Below, piece by piece: positions 45,901-51,400 of a stretch of DNA of 64,000 bases; the first letter of the stretch is position 1, and every line of letters begins with the position of its first letter. A program made the translations under genes and the position numbers. The DNA is from Fragum whitleyi (taxonomy: Eukaryota > Mollusca > Bivalvia > Cardiida > Cardiidae). A model generated the notes under the pieces. The model was not told the origin of the DNA. It saw nothing but the letters and a program-made list of their open reading frames with translations, and ran no database searches. The DNA lies in assembly GCA_948146395.1 (NCBI GenBank), contig OX411549.1:28333272-28397271 (forward strand), read 5' to 3'.

Positions 45901-46852
45901 TTCATTTGTATTTATGAGCTGAGAAACATTGAGTATGTAGGGTTGGGGTGGGTGATTTCAATATAAACATTCCTAGATATAAAATGTCAGACTATTTGAT
46001 TTGATTTGATAAGAATGATGGTGAGCAAAATCAAACCTGACTTGGGAAAATAGAAAGAAGAGATTTCTCTCAAAATTCTAATAATCTGTAGCATTTTAGC
46101 ATTTTTCCTCGTATAAACATGTATGTTTATACACAGAAACGGACTGCTAGACTACCACTTTGTTTTTGCCACATTTTAGCATATCTGTAGTCATTTAATG
46201 AAGCATCTGTTAATTCCAAATGAAAGGCCGTTCAATTTCGGTTTTTCTAAAAGAAGACTTTATTCGTTTTTATTTTTGGGGTTTTTTTGTTTTTGATTTT
46301 TTTTTTTTTTTTGCCTCGGTGTCTGTAGCAAACAGTCAATCACAAGAACCATTCTTTACAAAAGGCACAAAAGGTCCACATTTTCGAAGAATTTTAAGTT
46401 TTCTGTCTAAGAAATACTCGGAAATCCTAACAAACTTCGATAGCTACTACGTGTCTGAAACCAAATCACTGAAGAAAATGTTAATATTTAAATCAGGGGT
46501 ATCCTATCCTAGAATACCCGTCAAAATCGCTGTTTTCCTCTCATTTTTTTTCAAGTCGATGTTAATTGAAGATTGTCCATGAATGATTTTTCTAATACAA
46601 TTCAGCTTCTTCCAATTTCAGGCACCTAAAAATTATACCTTTTCAGCAAAAACCAAGTGGCCATTTAGAACTTCATTTCAGTGTTTAATTTATGATCGAC
46701 ACATTTTGCGATTGAAGTAAAAAACCTTGATCTACTAAGCGATCTAGGAGTATGATTAAAAATTACAAATTATATTTCAAAGATCACTTACCTTGACAAA
46801 AATTAAGCACCAAACATACAAAGACTAGCGGAAGTACGGAAAGTTGTGTCAT
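18365..46852 (-). CDS. Gene 1: type I membrane protein with long basic tail, ~16 exons
   Basis: Spliced minus-strand gene; exons are listed separately. The joined frame is open from ATG 46852 to the stop at 18365, except for one phase problem between exons 14 and 15. Product is about 1,010 residues: signal peptide (1-20), ectodomain (21-302) with paired cysteines and NxS/T sites, transmembrane helix (about 303-327) followed by a MKRKKKK stop-transfer run, and a ~680-residue cytoplasmic tail. The ectodomain matches gene 2 exon by exon with the same phases, so the two are paralogues. The order of modules (CxxP..GxW, then a TCP..LGxFxYS module, then a SCVY...YRFxCY module) resembles DUF7044/7042/7043/7045; a profile search is needed. 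The tail has no domain I recognise. Linking tail exons 9-16 to exon 8 rests on matching phase and the lack of any start codon exon between them. Function unknown; a surface receptor or adhesion role is inference. Confidence 0.8.
19001..19246. mobile_element. Family C palindromic MITE, reference copy
   Basis: Ends ATATGAGCCTGTGCGTGACA / TTTCCAACAATTTGAAAT and ATTTGAAATTGTTGGGAATC / CCTCGCACAGGCTCATAT. Internal GACTCTGGTCAGTCTGTGCG / GATGCACAGGCTTGTCAGAGTC hairpin. About 245 bp, no coding capacity. In gene 1 intron 15, ~45 bp upstream of exon 16. Confidence 0.8.
19671..20066. mobile_element. Family F repeat, copy 1
   Basis: ~390-bp repeat found three times: GACCTACGTCGGGGTGTGAA, GTTGAATATTTTTGATATTA / CACGGGTGT, a GATGACGTCG segment, and CGGCACAGCCTCGTTTTTAT at the other end. 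No terminal inverted repeat seen. In gene 1 intron 15. Confidence 0.65.
20230..20572 (-). CDS. Gene 1 exon 15 (tail)
   Basis: 343 nt, from phase 0 to phase 1. Encodes RPKDRFFLGKSPQTPSM, MPPKAKRKEAEEPEF, then a likely folded or helical stretch with NRWKKLLEELYRDKKYFDYV. Acceptor TATTTCAG, donor GTAAGT. Confidence 0.7.
20982..21366 (-). CDS. Gene 1 exon 14 (Arg/Lys/Ser/Pro-rich tail)
   Basis: 385 nt from acceptor ATTACAG to donor GTAAGG. Basic and low-complexity: LSPRRRKRRQEQLANQKKEK, RPKTRHKSSPPPQRPVSKTL and a second HRIKK / RRIQK repeat. Starts in phase 0 and ends in phase 1, but exon 15 needs phase 0. Either a small exon of 3n+2 nt between them is missed or a different donor is used. Confidence 0.65.
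21439..21606. mobile_element. 168-bp palindromic MITE (CCTTAAGG ends)
   Basis: ~41-bp inverted ends: CCTTAAGGTAGTGGATCCGT / AATAGTTCCGCAACATTTCGG and its counterpart ending TCTACCTTAAGG. Between them is AAACCGAGGTTTCC / GGAAACCTCGG. Lies just upstream of gene 1 exon 14. Confidence 0.7.
21862..21996 (-). CDS. Gene 1 exon 13 (acidic tail segment)
   Basis: 135 nt, phase 0 at both ends. Acidic first half (KLEDVETLSDIVDNENAVDD) and basic end (PDKSPKKK). Acceptor CAACAG, donor GTAAGT. Confidence 0.7.
22575..22790. mobile_element. Family C copy at gene 1 exon 12 donor
   Basis: TATGTGCGTGAAATTTCCAA / CAATTTCAAAT to CGAATTGTTGGAAATGACAC / GCACATGCTCATA. Its end is a few bases from the exon 12 donor, which is downstream on the minus strand. 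Confidence 0.78.
22795..22958 (-). CDS. Gene 1 exon 12 (tail)
   Basis: 164 nt, from phase 1 to phase 0. Encodes MANTPDTDGRATQTKDILIQ, then VEAKRKTRFADEEEVAP and a lysine-rich end. Donor GTAACT is only a few bases from the end of a family C repeat. Confidence 0.72.
23319..23496 (-). CDS. Gene 1 exon 11 (basic tail segment)
   Basis: 178 nt, from phase 0 to phase 1. Very basic: FAEKRKRKDGKDEF, DMAKGRKRPLRAAALAKIK and MKPKAR, with clusters of nuclear-localisation type, though membrane-proximal electrostatics could also explain them. A family A repeat begins ~18 bp upstream of its acceptor. Confidence 0.72.
23515..23872. mobile_element. Family A copy beside gene 1 exon 11
   Basis: TTACATCGTGAAATTAAC to CACGATGTTTTTAACTG-TA. 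On the minus strand its edge lies ~18 bp upstream of the exon 11 acceptor, so the branch point may be inside the repeat. Confidence 0.8.
23913..24317. mobile_element. Family A copy, terminus split by a TTAA element
   Basis: Right end reads TTTCACTATGTTATTAA, then a TTAA-flanked insert, then ATGTA, which completes the expected TTAACTGTA terminus. Follows the previous copy by only ~40 bp. Confidence 0.8.
24318..24538. mobile_element. 221-bp TTAA-flanked MITE (piggyBac-like ends)
   Basis: Flanked by TTAA on both sides (24314-24317 and 24539-24542) with inverted ends CCTTTTGCTGTTT / AAACAGGAAAGGG. Internal hairpin AGAAGAAATTGCTTC-AGAC-AAGCAATTTCTTCT at 24385-24419. TTAA duplication and CC...GG ends suggest a piggyBac derivative (inference). 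Confidence 0.72.
24678..24728 (-). CDS. Gene 1 exon 10 (short tail exon)
   Basis: 51 nt, phase 0 at both ends: GYNAGEKYINEDERQTA. Acceptor TTCTACAG, donor GTAAGT. Confidence 0.68.
24828..24858. repeat. GC-rich hairpin, CCCGCTTTGCACG type
   Basis: CCCGCTTTGCACGTTGACAA / ATGTGCAAGCGGG, in gene 1 intron 9. Confidence 0.55.
25663..25815 (-). CDS. Gene 1 exon 9 (cytoplasmic tail)
   Basis: 153 nt, phase 0 at both ends, good acceptor and GTAAGT donor. Encodes VDPDELSPNMRLGLPNESK and a later KNGFIKRSPRKDM. No domain recognised. Separated from exon 8 by ~6.1 kb that is mostly LINE sequence. Confidence 0.72.
25929..26194. mobile_element. Family B copy in gene 1 intron 8
   Basis: ATGTGACCCGTCACGCGAAA / AGGGACCATCCGGGAA to CAGATGGTCCCTTTTCGCGT / GACGAGTCTCAT. 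About 110 bp upstream of exon 9. Confidence 0.8.
29637..30880 (+). mobile_element. Tandem-core element, ~7 units of ~145 bp, nested in LINE
   Basis: Head palindrome GCTCACCTGAGCACATCGTG / CTCAAGGTGAGC, a GTCGTC-rich stretch, then seven similar units starting at about 29757, 29903, 30047, 30192, 30338, 30482 and 30628 (marker CTCTAGAAGCCACAAATA). Ends GGTGAGCGATATAGGACCAT / CATGGTCCTCTTGTTC with a terminal hairpin. LINE 3' UTR sequence continues on both sides. Confidence 0.8.
31113..31167. repeat. (TTA)n microsatellite, LINE tail
   Basis: TTATTATTATTATTATTATA then further ATT units, immediately after AATAAAC at the LINE 3' end. Confidence 0.85.
31929..32095 (-). CDS. Gene 1 exon 8 (transmembrane helix)
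   Basis: Encodes AFSEDDESTALSAG, a ~25-residue hydrophobic helix rich in I/V/L, then YYFYMKRKKKKQREWEAANRK. Gene 2 exon 8 starts in the same phase with an acidic run and EAFSAG before its helix. Here the exon ends in phase 0 at GTAAGA just after the basic anchor, whereas gene 2 runs on to its stop codon. Confidence 0.85.
32185..32462 (+). mobile_element. tRNA-headed SINE, full length, 11-bp TSD
   Basis: tRNA-like head GCCGCCGTCATAGCGCAGTT / GGTAGAG with B box GGTTCGATCCC, body with ACTATTTGTCCCTCACCAAT and GAGAGAAATACCAGGAA-like segments, and 3' domain GTTGAAAGCGGCGTTAAACT. Flanked exactly by AATGCCTTTTG (32174-32184 and 32463-32473). V-SINE/RUDI-like by architecture (inference). In gene 1 intron 7. 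Confidence 0.82.
32539..32966. mobile_element. Family A full-length copy
   Basis: CAGTTAAGAACATGGTGAAA to AGTTTCATGATGTTACTGACT, core AAAGGGAGGTAATCCAATAT ... TAGTACCTCCCTTTAATAA. In gene 1 intron 7. Confidence 0.82.
32978..33080. mobile_element. Family B right-end fragment
   Basis: AAATGCAACCACTGATTG... GATGATCCCTTTTCGCATGA / CGGGTTAT, abutting a family A copy. Confidence 0.6.
33806..33849. mobile_element. Terminal fragment of the CCTTAAGG-type MITE
   Basis: TTCCGAAATGTTGCGGAACT / ATAACGGGTACCCTACCCTAGG matches one arm. Confidence 0.5.
33960..34074 (-). CDS. Gene 1 exon 7 (membrane-proximal ectodomain)
   Basis: 115 nt, from phase 0 to phase 1. Encodes TVYATQYPGDCPSTMNYTYV then SPGATLTM, matching HVTMYPKACFENQTYDYV and SPGMGMQM in gene 2. 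Acceptor TTTCAG, donor GTAAAA. Confidence 0.82.
34847..35060 (-). mobile_element. SINE, head-truncated, 11-bp TSD
   Basis: Same family, opposite strand. The tRNA head is cut at the CCCCGACGGCGGCAC level. Flanked by GGTTTTCTTGG at 34836-34846 and 35061-35071. Lies between gene 1 exon 7 and the broken exon 6 copy. Confidence 0.8.
35114..35224 (-). pseudogene. Broken tandem copy of gene 1 exon 6
   Basis: 111 nt clearly related to the 119-nt exon 6 just upstream, including its acceptor (CTTTAG) and the VYNQDATTDQSTTY region. A 2-nt deletion shifts the frame and leads to TAA soon after, and a 6-nt deletion lies near the end. The donor has decayed from GTAAGT to GTTATG. Only 23 nt separate the copies, too short for a normal intron, so productive joint use is unlikely. 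Confidence 0.8.
35248..35366 (-). CDS. Gene 1 exon 6 (SCVY...YRFTCY module)
   Basis: 119 nt, from phase 1 to phase 0. Encodes GGVVSCVYYTTDSDN and VYNQDATTDQSTTYRFTCY, very close to VYNQDSSTDESTYYRFSCW of gene 2. Donor GTAAGT. A damaged tandem copy follows immediately in the direction of transcription. Confidence 0.85.
35567..35780. repeat. Long inverted repeat (~95-bp arms, ~20-nt loop)
   Basis: Left arm contains ATCGTACGAAGTTAAACACA and AGCCAAATCTTCGAGTTTGG; right arm is its near-perfect complement to GGCGGAAAA. A third partial arm follows at 35797-35838. In gene 1 intron 5; its transcript would fold into a long hairpin. Confidence 0.8.
36352..36412. repeat. Short palindrome, TACAGCTT-AAGCTGTA type
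   Basis: CTAACTACAGCTTGAATAAG / CTGTAGTTTCGA; one of three copies in the window. Confidence 0.6.
36464..36535. repeat. Short palindrome, TACAGCTT-AAGCTGTA type
   Basis: ATCGTAACTACAGCTTGAAA / TAGCTGTAGTTACGAT, flanked by GAATAATC and GATTTTC...ATTC. Confidence 0.65.
36702..36881 (-). CDS. Gene 1 exon 5 (TCP / LGDFTYS module)
   Basis: 180 nt, phase 1 at both ends. Encodes STCPIPFLGDFTYSYDTG, LTVCEG and MTFNYTYC, matching QTCSNGVLGQYSYTF, LDVCTT and PTFNYTAC of gene 2. Resembles a DUF7043-type module. A family C repeat starts within about 10 bp of the acceptor. Confidence 0.85.
36888..37130. mobile_element. Family C copy at gene 1 exon 5 acceptor
   Basis: AAGAGCATGTGCGTGACTTT... TTGTTGGAAATTGCAGGCTA / AGGCTCATA. 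Its left end is within ~10 bp of the exon 5 acceptor AG. Confidence 0.72.
37880..37940. mobile_element. Family C end fragment
   Basis: TTTTGTTGGAAATATCACGT / ACAGGATCTTTT. Confidence 0.5.
38263..38391 (-). CDS. Gene 1 exon 4 (ectodomain)
   Basis: 129 nt, phase 1 at both ends. Encodes ERVVVKLSILPQATLSETC, corresponding to VYRVLFKLPTYAFTEAETC in gene 2. Acceptor TTTTCAG; donor GTTTGT is weak. Confidence 0.8.
38928..39330. mobile_element. Family F repeat, copy 2 (opposite orientation)
   Basis: AGTGGTCATTGAATTACGAA, AAACGAGGCTGCGCCGAGTT, then the reverse of the TGACGTCA and AATATTCAACGGGGCTGTTT segments. In gene 1 intron 3. Confidence 0.65.
39376..39476 (-). CDS. Gene 1 exon 3 (ectodomain)
   Basis: 101 nt, the same length as gene 2 exon 3. 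Encodes STTFARFGLQFHAYLCLSF then NLYTYYKHS; the tyrosine-rich end matches MYYYYPQT in gene 2. Acceptor TTTCAG, donor GTAGGT, ends in phase 1. Confidence 0.82.
39548..39960 (+). mobile_element. Left part of another tandem-core type element
   Basis: AGCTCTATTGGACAAATCCC AGCGGAGCTTTTGTC followed by GTCCGTCGTTAGTGCGTCCG and unit-like sequence (ACTACTAATGGGAATTC; CTTGGGACATGCTC). A related but distinct family; cut by the LINE start. Confidence 0.45.
39965..43525 (+). mobile_element. LINE, nearly complete endonuclease and RT, one frameshift
   Basis: Starts inside the endonuclease (SGGIGVFIREQIF; LAGDFNARTKNL; SDHFPLKC) and continues with a 753-residue RT frame: NLIPGKSPGPDGIL, NNYRGISLSNVIYK, FVDFEKAFDNISHK, GGTKQGDKCSPQIFN and ALLYADDVAS. 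A C-terminal Cys/His segment follows (ERICIYCYEHF, EFHVFCECSQF). Only a one-base shift in an A-run near 40955 separates the two frames, so this is a younger copy, 5' truncated. The 3' end is near GGCCGATGGCCTTTATTACT and AATAAA. Clade not assigned. Inserted in gene 1 intron 2, antisense to the gene. Confidence 0.88.
43640..43820. mobile_element. Family B partial copy
   Basis: CAGGCTGACTAGGGTCGAAA to CAGTCCTTTTTTTACATGAC / AAGTCACA; left terminus missing. Confidence 0.6.
44122..44369. mobile_element. Family B copy, diverged
   Basis: AAAGACCATCTGGGAACTCC ... CGGTCCCTTTCCGCCTCGCG / GATCACAT. Directly followed by a SINE. Confidence 0.65.
44371..44637 (+). mobile_element. SINE beside gene 1 exon 2 donor
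   Basis: Diverged head (TGGCACAGTTGATAGCGAGT), body GACTATTTGTCTCAAACC and GGTGCTCCAGCCGCC. Ends ~20 bp from the exon 2 donor, in intron 2. Confidence 0.7.
44657..44819 (-). CDS. Gene 1 exon 2 (ectodomain, GAW module)
   Basis: Acceptor TTTTCAG, donor GTAAGT. Encodes CTIPSGIRGAW and later FTCIDSDSSGGYY; the same layout as CADFPTDLQSGSW and FTCVNTVGNRYY in gene 2 exon 2. Ends in phase 2. Confidence 0.85.
44910..44953. mobile_element. Family A terminal fragment
   Basis: Solo end: ATCTTGTCAATTTCATGATG TTGTTAACTGTA. In gene 1 intron 1, ~90 bp upstream of exon 2. Confidence 0.6.
45345..45533. mobile_element. Family B partial copy
   Basis: GCAGCCCGACTATGGTCGAA to AGTTCCCAGATGGGCCCTTT / TAGCGTGACAGGTCACAT; left terminus missing. 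In gene 1 intron 1. Confidence 0.65.
46792..46852 (-). CDS. Gene 1 exon 1 (signal peptide)
   Basis: ATG at 46852 opens a short hydrophobic leader (MTQLSVLPLVFVCLVLNFCQ) ending in phase 1 at a GTAAGT donor. This is the only start that puts a secretion signal in frame with the ectodomain exons. Confidence 0.8.
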
Positions 46853-48400
46853 CTTGGCTCCAGACGACACTTTTCTCCATTGTTTATTTCATAGACATGT
46901 CCGCCATTTTTTTCGTTGTTGCAGCTATGGCGACAAGTACACTGTGACGTACGTTCACATCCGCTCAGCTTTTCAACTTATCTTAGGAGTTACGAATTTC
47001 CGAACTATTAACTTAAATCACGAAATCTTTTTTTTTCTAGTTTTATTCAAAGCGTCAAGAAAAATTAAGTAAGAAAAAAATAGATAAAATACACTGGTCC
47101 CCTTCGTCCTAAATTCCCAAATGCCTTAGTGATTTTACACGAAGCTGGTCGACCTAGGGGTCAAATCGCAGTAATATTATAGGATTAAAGGATTATTAAA
47201 TGACTCTAAAGTTCCTTTTCATTCGGCCATTTAATAATACGTGTATCAATATGAAGTAATGATGATTATGTATTTGAAACATTTGAGATTTGATATTGAG
47301 AATTCAAGTTTTATCAAACTTGGCATTCTTTATTTTTTAGGTCCTCGAAGAGTGTGATAAGGTTTTTAGTTACGTATCCCAGTGTCATCATAACAAAAAA
47401 ATATTCCAAATCCATCTCTTAAATAATTATTTCTCAAAGAAACGATATATTTTTCTGTTGTTCCGACAAACAAGTACAAAAAAAAAAGAAATGAAATGTT
47501 CTGTCTTTTGTGGACAGCCGTATTTTGATACCATAATAACATAAATTGTTAGAAAGAGTAAAACTAAGTGAGCTTTACAACAAAGAGCATCAAGCAATTG
47601 TTAATCTTCACGCAAAAAAGACTCCATAAAATATATACATATGTGTAATAGATTTTGGATCCATCAGGGCTAAGCAAGATTTTTTTATCCCAGCTTTTGT
47701 TTGCATGTTTTCTAAATGATGTTAAAGAGTAACTTAAACACGAATATACCACGAGGTCAAGAAATTATTTGTTGGTAAACAATGGGATAGGCATTCGTCC
47801 GAAATTCTCAATGATAAAATTAAAGTTAGAAAAAGTAAAAATGGAACTATTTTGACATTATTGTTGACGAAAATAAACTATTCGCATAATTTAAAGGAAA
47901 ATGTATACATGAAATAACTATGTCTTTCTAATTTGTTCTCCTGTGCCTAACGCAGAATCCATCAAGCAAAGGATTAACCACTGCACAAGTTGGATTATTT
48001 TTTCACCGATTATCTTGATATATTTAATGATCTGCTTTATTAAGCCCGGATTAGGGAATTTAAACCGAATAAATTCACTTCGTCGAAACTCAATTTTATC
48101 ACAAATAATTAGTCCAAAGGTTTAAATGGTGATAAAGTAATTCTAAAGATTTCGGAAGTTTGTAACTGTTTGTATAGGTACTTAATCGAAGGGATTGAAT
48201 TGAGAATAATTTTTCTGGTGCTGAAGTTGAACGTCCTAAGCGGTCAGAAGACCTAAGCATTTCCGGTTCACGAGGATTAGTCGCCATGGAAGCTTAAAAT
48301 CCAACATGGACGATGTTGAAACTTCTGAACGGTTCAAAATGATCGACTGATATGAAGATATGGTTAACTTCTTCCCTGTGACGGGGAAAGAACCTAGACG
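46853..48400. promoter_or_regulatory. Shared upstream region of the divergent pair
   Basis: About 1.55 kb between the two start codons, presumably holding both 5' UTRs and both promoters (inference). No clear TATA-Inr pair is distinguishable from the AT-rich background. A minus-strand reading frame at 48287-48099 starts MATNPREPEMLRSSDRLGRS and could be an alternative first exon, but nothing supports this beyond composition. No family A, B or C repeat was seen here. Confidence 0.4.
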
Positions 48401-48464
48401 ATGATTTTTCTACACAGTTTTGCATTTCTTTTGTCATTATTCGCCGTCACGGTTTACCGTAGTG
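48401..48464 (+). CDS. Gene 2 exon 1 (signal peptide)
   Basis: ATG at 48401 encodes MIFLHSFAFLLSLFAVTVYR and ends in phase 1 at GTAAGT. It joins exon 2 in frame, giving cleavage near YRSDGAC. Matches gene 1 exon 1 in role, length (64 versus 61 nt) and phase. Confidence 0.78.
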
Positions 48465-51400
48465 GTAAGTTGCCGTTCTTTTTTTTACTTGTGAACACTG
48501 TTGGAAAATCTTGAGATAGACCATCATTCCGGTCAAAACCATTCTAAATCGATCCCACAGCTATCCATTCGCTCATTCCAAACTTTCACTCAAACCATTC
48601 AAAAACGCCCCAAAATCACTTTAAAAGATAAGATCAACAACTACATTCAAAATTAAAATACTTAGAAAAACATGACTTCACTGACATACTTGAAACTACA
48701 AGGGTCTGATTTGTTCTTGGCATAATAGGAATCTATTCATCGAACTTTTATGCGATTTTTATCAAAGGAGGGTTATCAATATCGCTCATTATGTATATCC
48801 AGAACGAAATCAGCGATATTTGATATCCCCCTTTAATAATACTCAAAACTTTCTCATCGCACTCATTCATTTTCATTCCAAAATCATGACCAACTCATCC
48901 ACCTTGTCAATTTCACGATGTTGTTAACCGTAAGTACGCATTGGTTTTAGTTCGATTGCAATTGGAAGCTTCTATAGGATACAAACTAGTCATACATTTA
49001 TTTGAAATAACACTTGTGTCCTGAAGGAAGTGTAAAATATCACAAGCGGTTGCAACGTCACCTTTTATAAAGAAGAAGTCACAACACATTGGTCACTGCC
49101 AGAGGAAATTGTATTTTTTTTCTATTTCGCAAAATGCATACCTTATTTCAGTTCGTCGTAAATCTAGTTAGACGCCAATTCCACTCAAGAATATACTGCA
49201 TAAATATTTTTTTTTAAATTTAAACACAGTCGAGCTTGCTTAAGCGACCAACTCTGTTAAGCGACCGTCTCTGGTAAGCGACCATTGTCAAAAGTCTCTA
49301 ACACAAAAGCGAAATACTTTAAAAGAATGTCAGTTTCTCCAATTTACTTTAATCGAATCCTATAATGTTGAAACTCATTAGAATCTACCCAAGTGACAAC
49401 AGTTAAAAGGGATTACGCTTTATTGAAGAAGCTACATCAGCTTTCTAATTGGTCATTAATATTTCTAACAACAAAAGTGTACAAAACAACCACTTTCTTA
49501 AGAGACCTCTTTTTCGTTGTTCTATGAGCAGTCATTAATACAAGAATAACCGTAACTTTATTAGTACTTTTATTATAAAGGTGGCGACAAATTGGTTTCG
49601 TCTCAAACGGGCTTATCTGCAGAGTGCTTGGGATCAATTTGTCGTACGGGTTTGTATGAGTGAAAACAATTAAAGACTGTCATTGCCTCTGAATTCCGCT
49701 TCCCATTCACATGGAACAAGACGTAATTCCCCAATCACCTGGGGCCCGTTTTACTTAACTCCTCTTACGAAATAATTAATCGTGAGCCAAAATCACAAAT
49801 CGTACCTGGTGTTTTCATTCATTGTTAAATTCCGCCTTGCAATATCTCATTGGAATCGTCTTTAGAAAACGATTCCAATGCGATGATTTAAGGGAGAATT
49901 AAAGAATTATTCCTACTGTAGAAGCATCTTGAATTTTTGACTAACGCGTAAAATGTCAGTAAGATGATTAGTAAAACAGGCCTTGCATAGTGAATACATG
50001 TACTCTGATAAGACTGTACTTGGTAAGTTTCTGAGAATATCGGAGGTAAATGAATTGGTAGTGTAGTAGTGTACCTTATTTATCTTAACCAAAAACTTAC
50101 TGACAGCCTTGGTAGAGATAACAACATCGTAAAATTGACAATGTGAATGATAATGGAACTATTTCGGAATGAAATTGAATGAGTGCTATGAGTGAGTTTT
50201 GGGTGAATTTTGAGTGAAATTAAAGGGAGGAATCCAATACCCAAATTTTGATCATGATGAACAAAACTTTGATACATATTACCTCTTTTAATAAATGTTC
50301 ATAGAAATTCTATAATTTGCTTTTTAATTCTTCAAGAACCAACCAGACGCTTGTAATTTCAGTTACGTCAGTTATAGCGCCATTGCTTTTTGTAGCTATA
50401 TCTATTATGAATGTTGTTGTTGGTCTTATCTTTATAAATGATTAAAGGGCGTTTTTTAAAGGTTTAAATGAATGTTTGGAATGAATGAATGGATCCCTGA
50501 GTGAGCGGTTTAGAATGATTTTGATTCAAATGAAAGGCAATTTCACAATGTTGTTAACTGTAACTATCTTGTTTGACAATTTGTTATATTGTATATGTTT
50601 TTTTGACGATGTACCTTGTGTATAAGTCGTAAATAAACTTCTGTTCTGTTGTTGGCTAGGCTGACCTGAATCTTTATTTTACCGCAAATATGTAATCATT
50701 AGAACTGTCACATTCATGCGCTTTATTCCGGTCTCTTTCAGATGGAGCCTGTGCGGATTTCCCCACGGACCTCCAATCGGGTTCTTGGTTTGCCAGTGAT
50801 ATGGGAGATGTCTCCTTCACTGCCACACAGTTTACAACCACGAAAATCTTTGACTTTGGTAACCTGACCTTTACATGTGTAAATACAGTTGGTAATAGAT
50901 ATTATAGCTTGTAAGTATATTGTGTTTTAAGGAAGCAAAGCCCTAATAAAACATATTGAAATCGGCATCACGAGCCGATTTCAATATTTTTTATTTGGGG
51001 TGGGCAATCTTTATAGTCTTCTAATACTTGTTGTTTCGAATTATAAGCGTAACTTGATCATAAAGAATTCTCGTATACGACAAAATTTTTCTAATGACTT
51101 AAAGTATACATGCATGCGTTGCTTTTATTGCTTTTTTAAATAGTTCTTTTGAAATTGAAGGTTATTTCGTGTAATATTAAATTAAGGTAGTTCACCCCGA
51201 ATAGAAAAAAATGAAACCTACTCTTCGTCGGGGAGGCACAAAAGTCATTTTTAAATCAAACAATTCCGCATTTATCGTGGTAGCTATATTGAAATGAAAT
51301 AAGTGCATATGGACATTTTGGCCAGAATAATTATGGGATTACTAATTTCCGCCCCTTACATTATGACACGTCATTGGTCTCTAATATATAAGATCCTGAA

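Noticed and set aside
46220..46582. 120-codon plus-strand frame
   Set aside because: Contains a poly-T-encoded Phe run, lies in gene 1 intron 1, no homology recognised.
48099..48287. Separate minus-strand gene between the divergent pair
   Set aside because: Single short frame with no partner exon or recognised homologue; kept only as a note.
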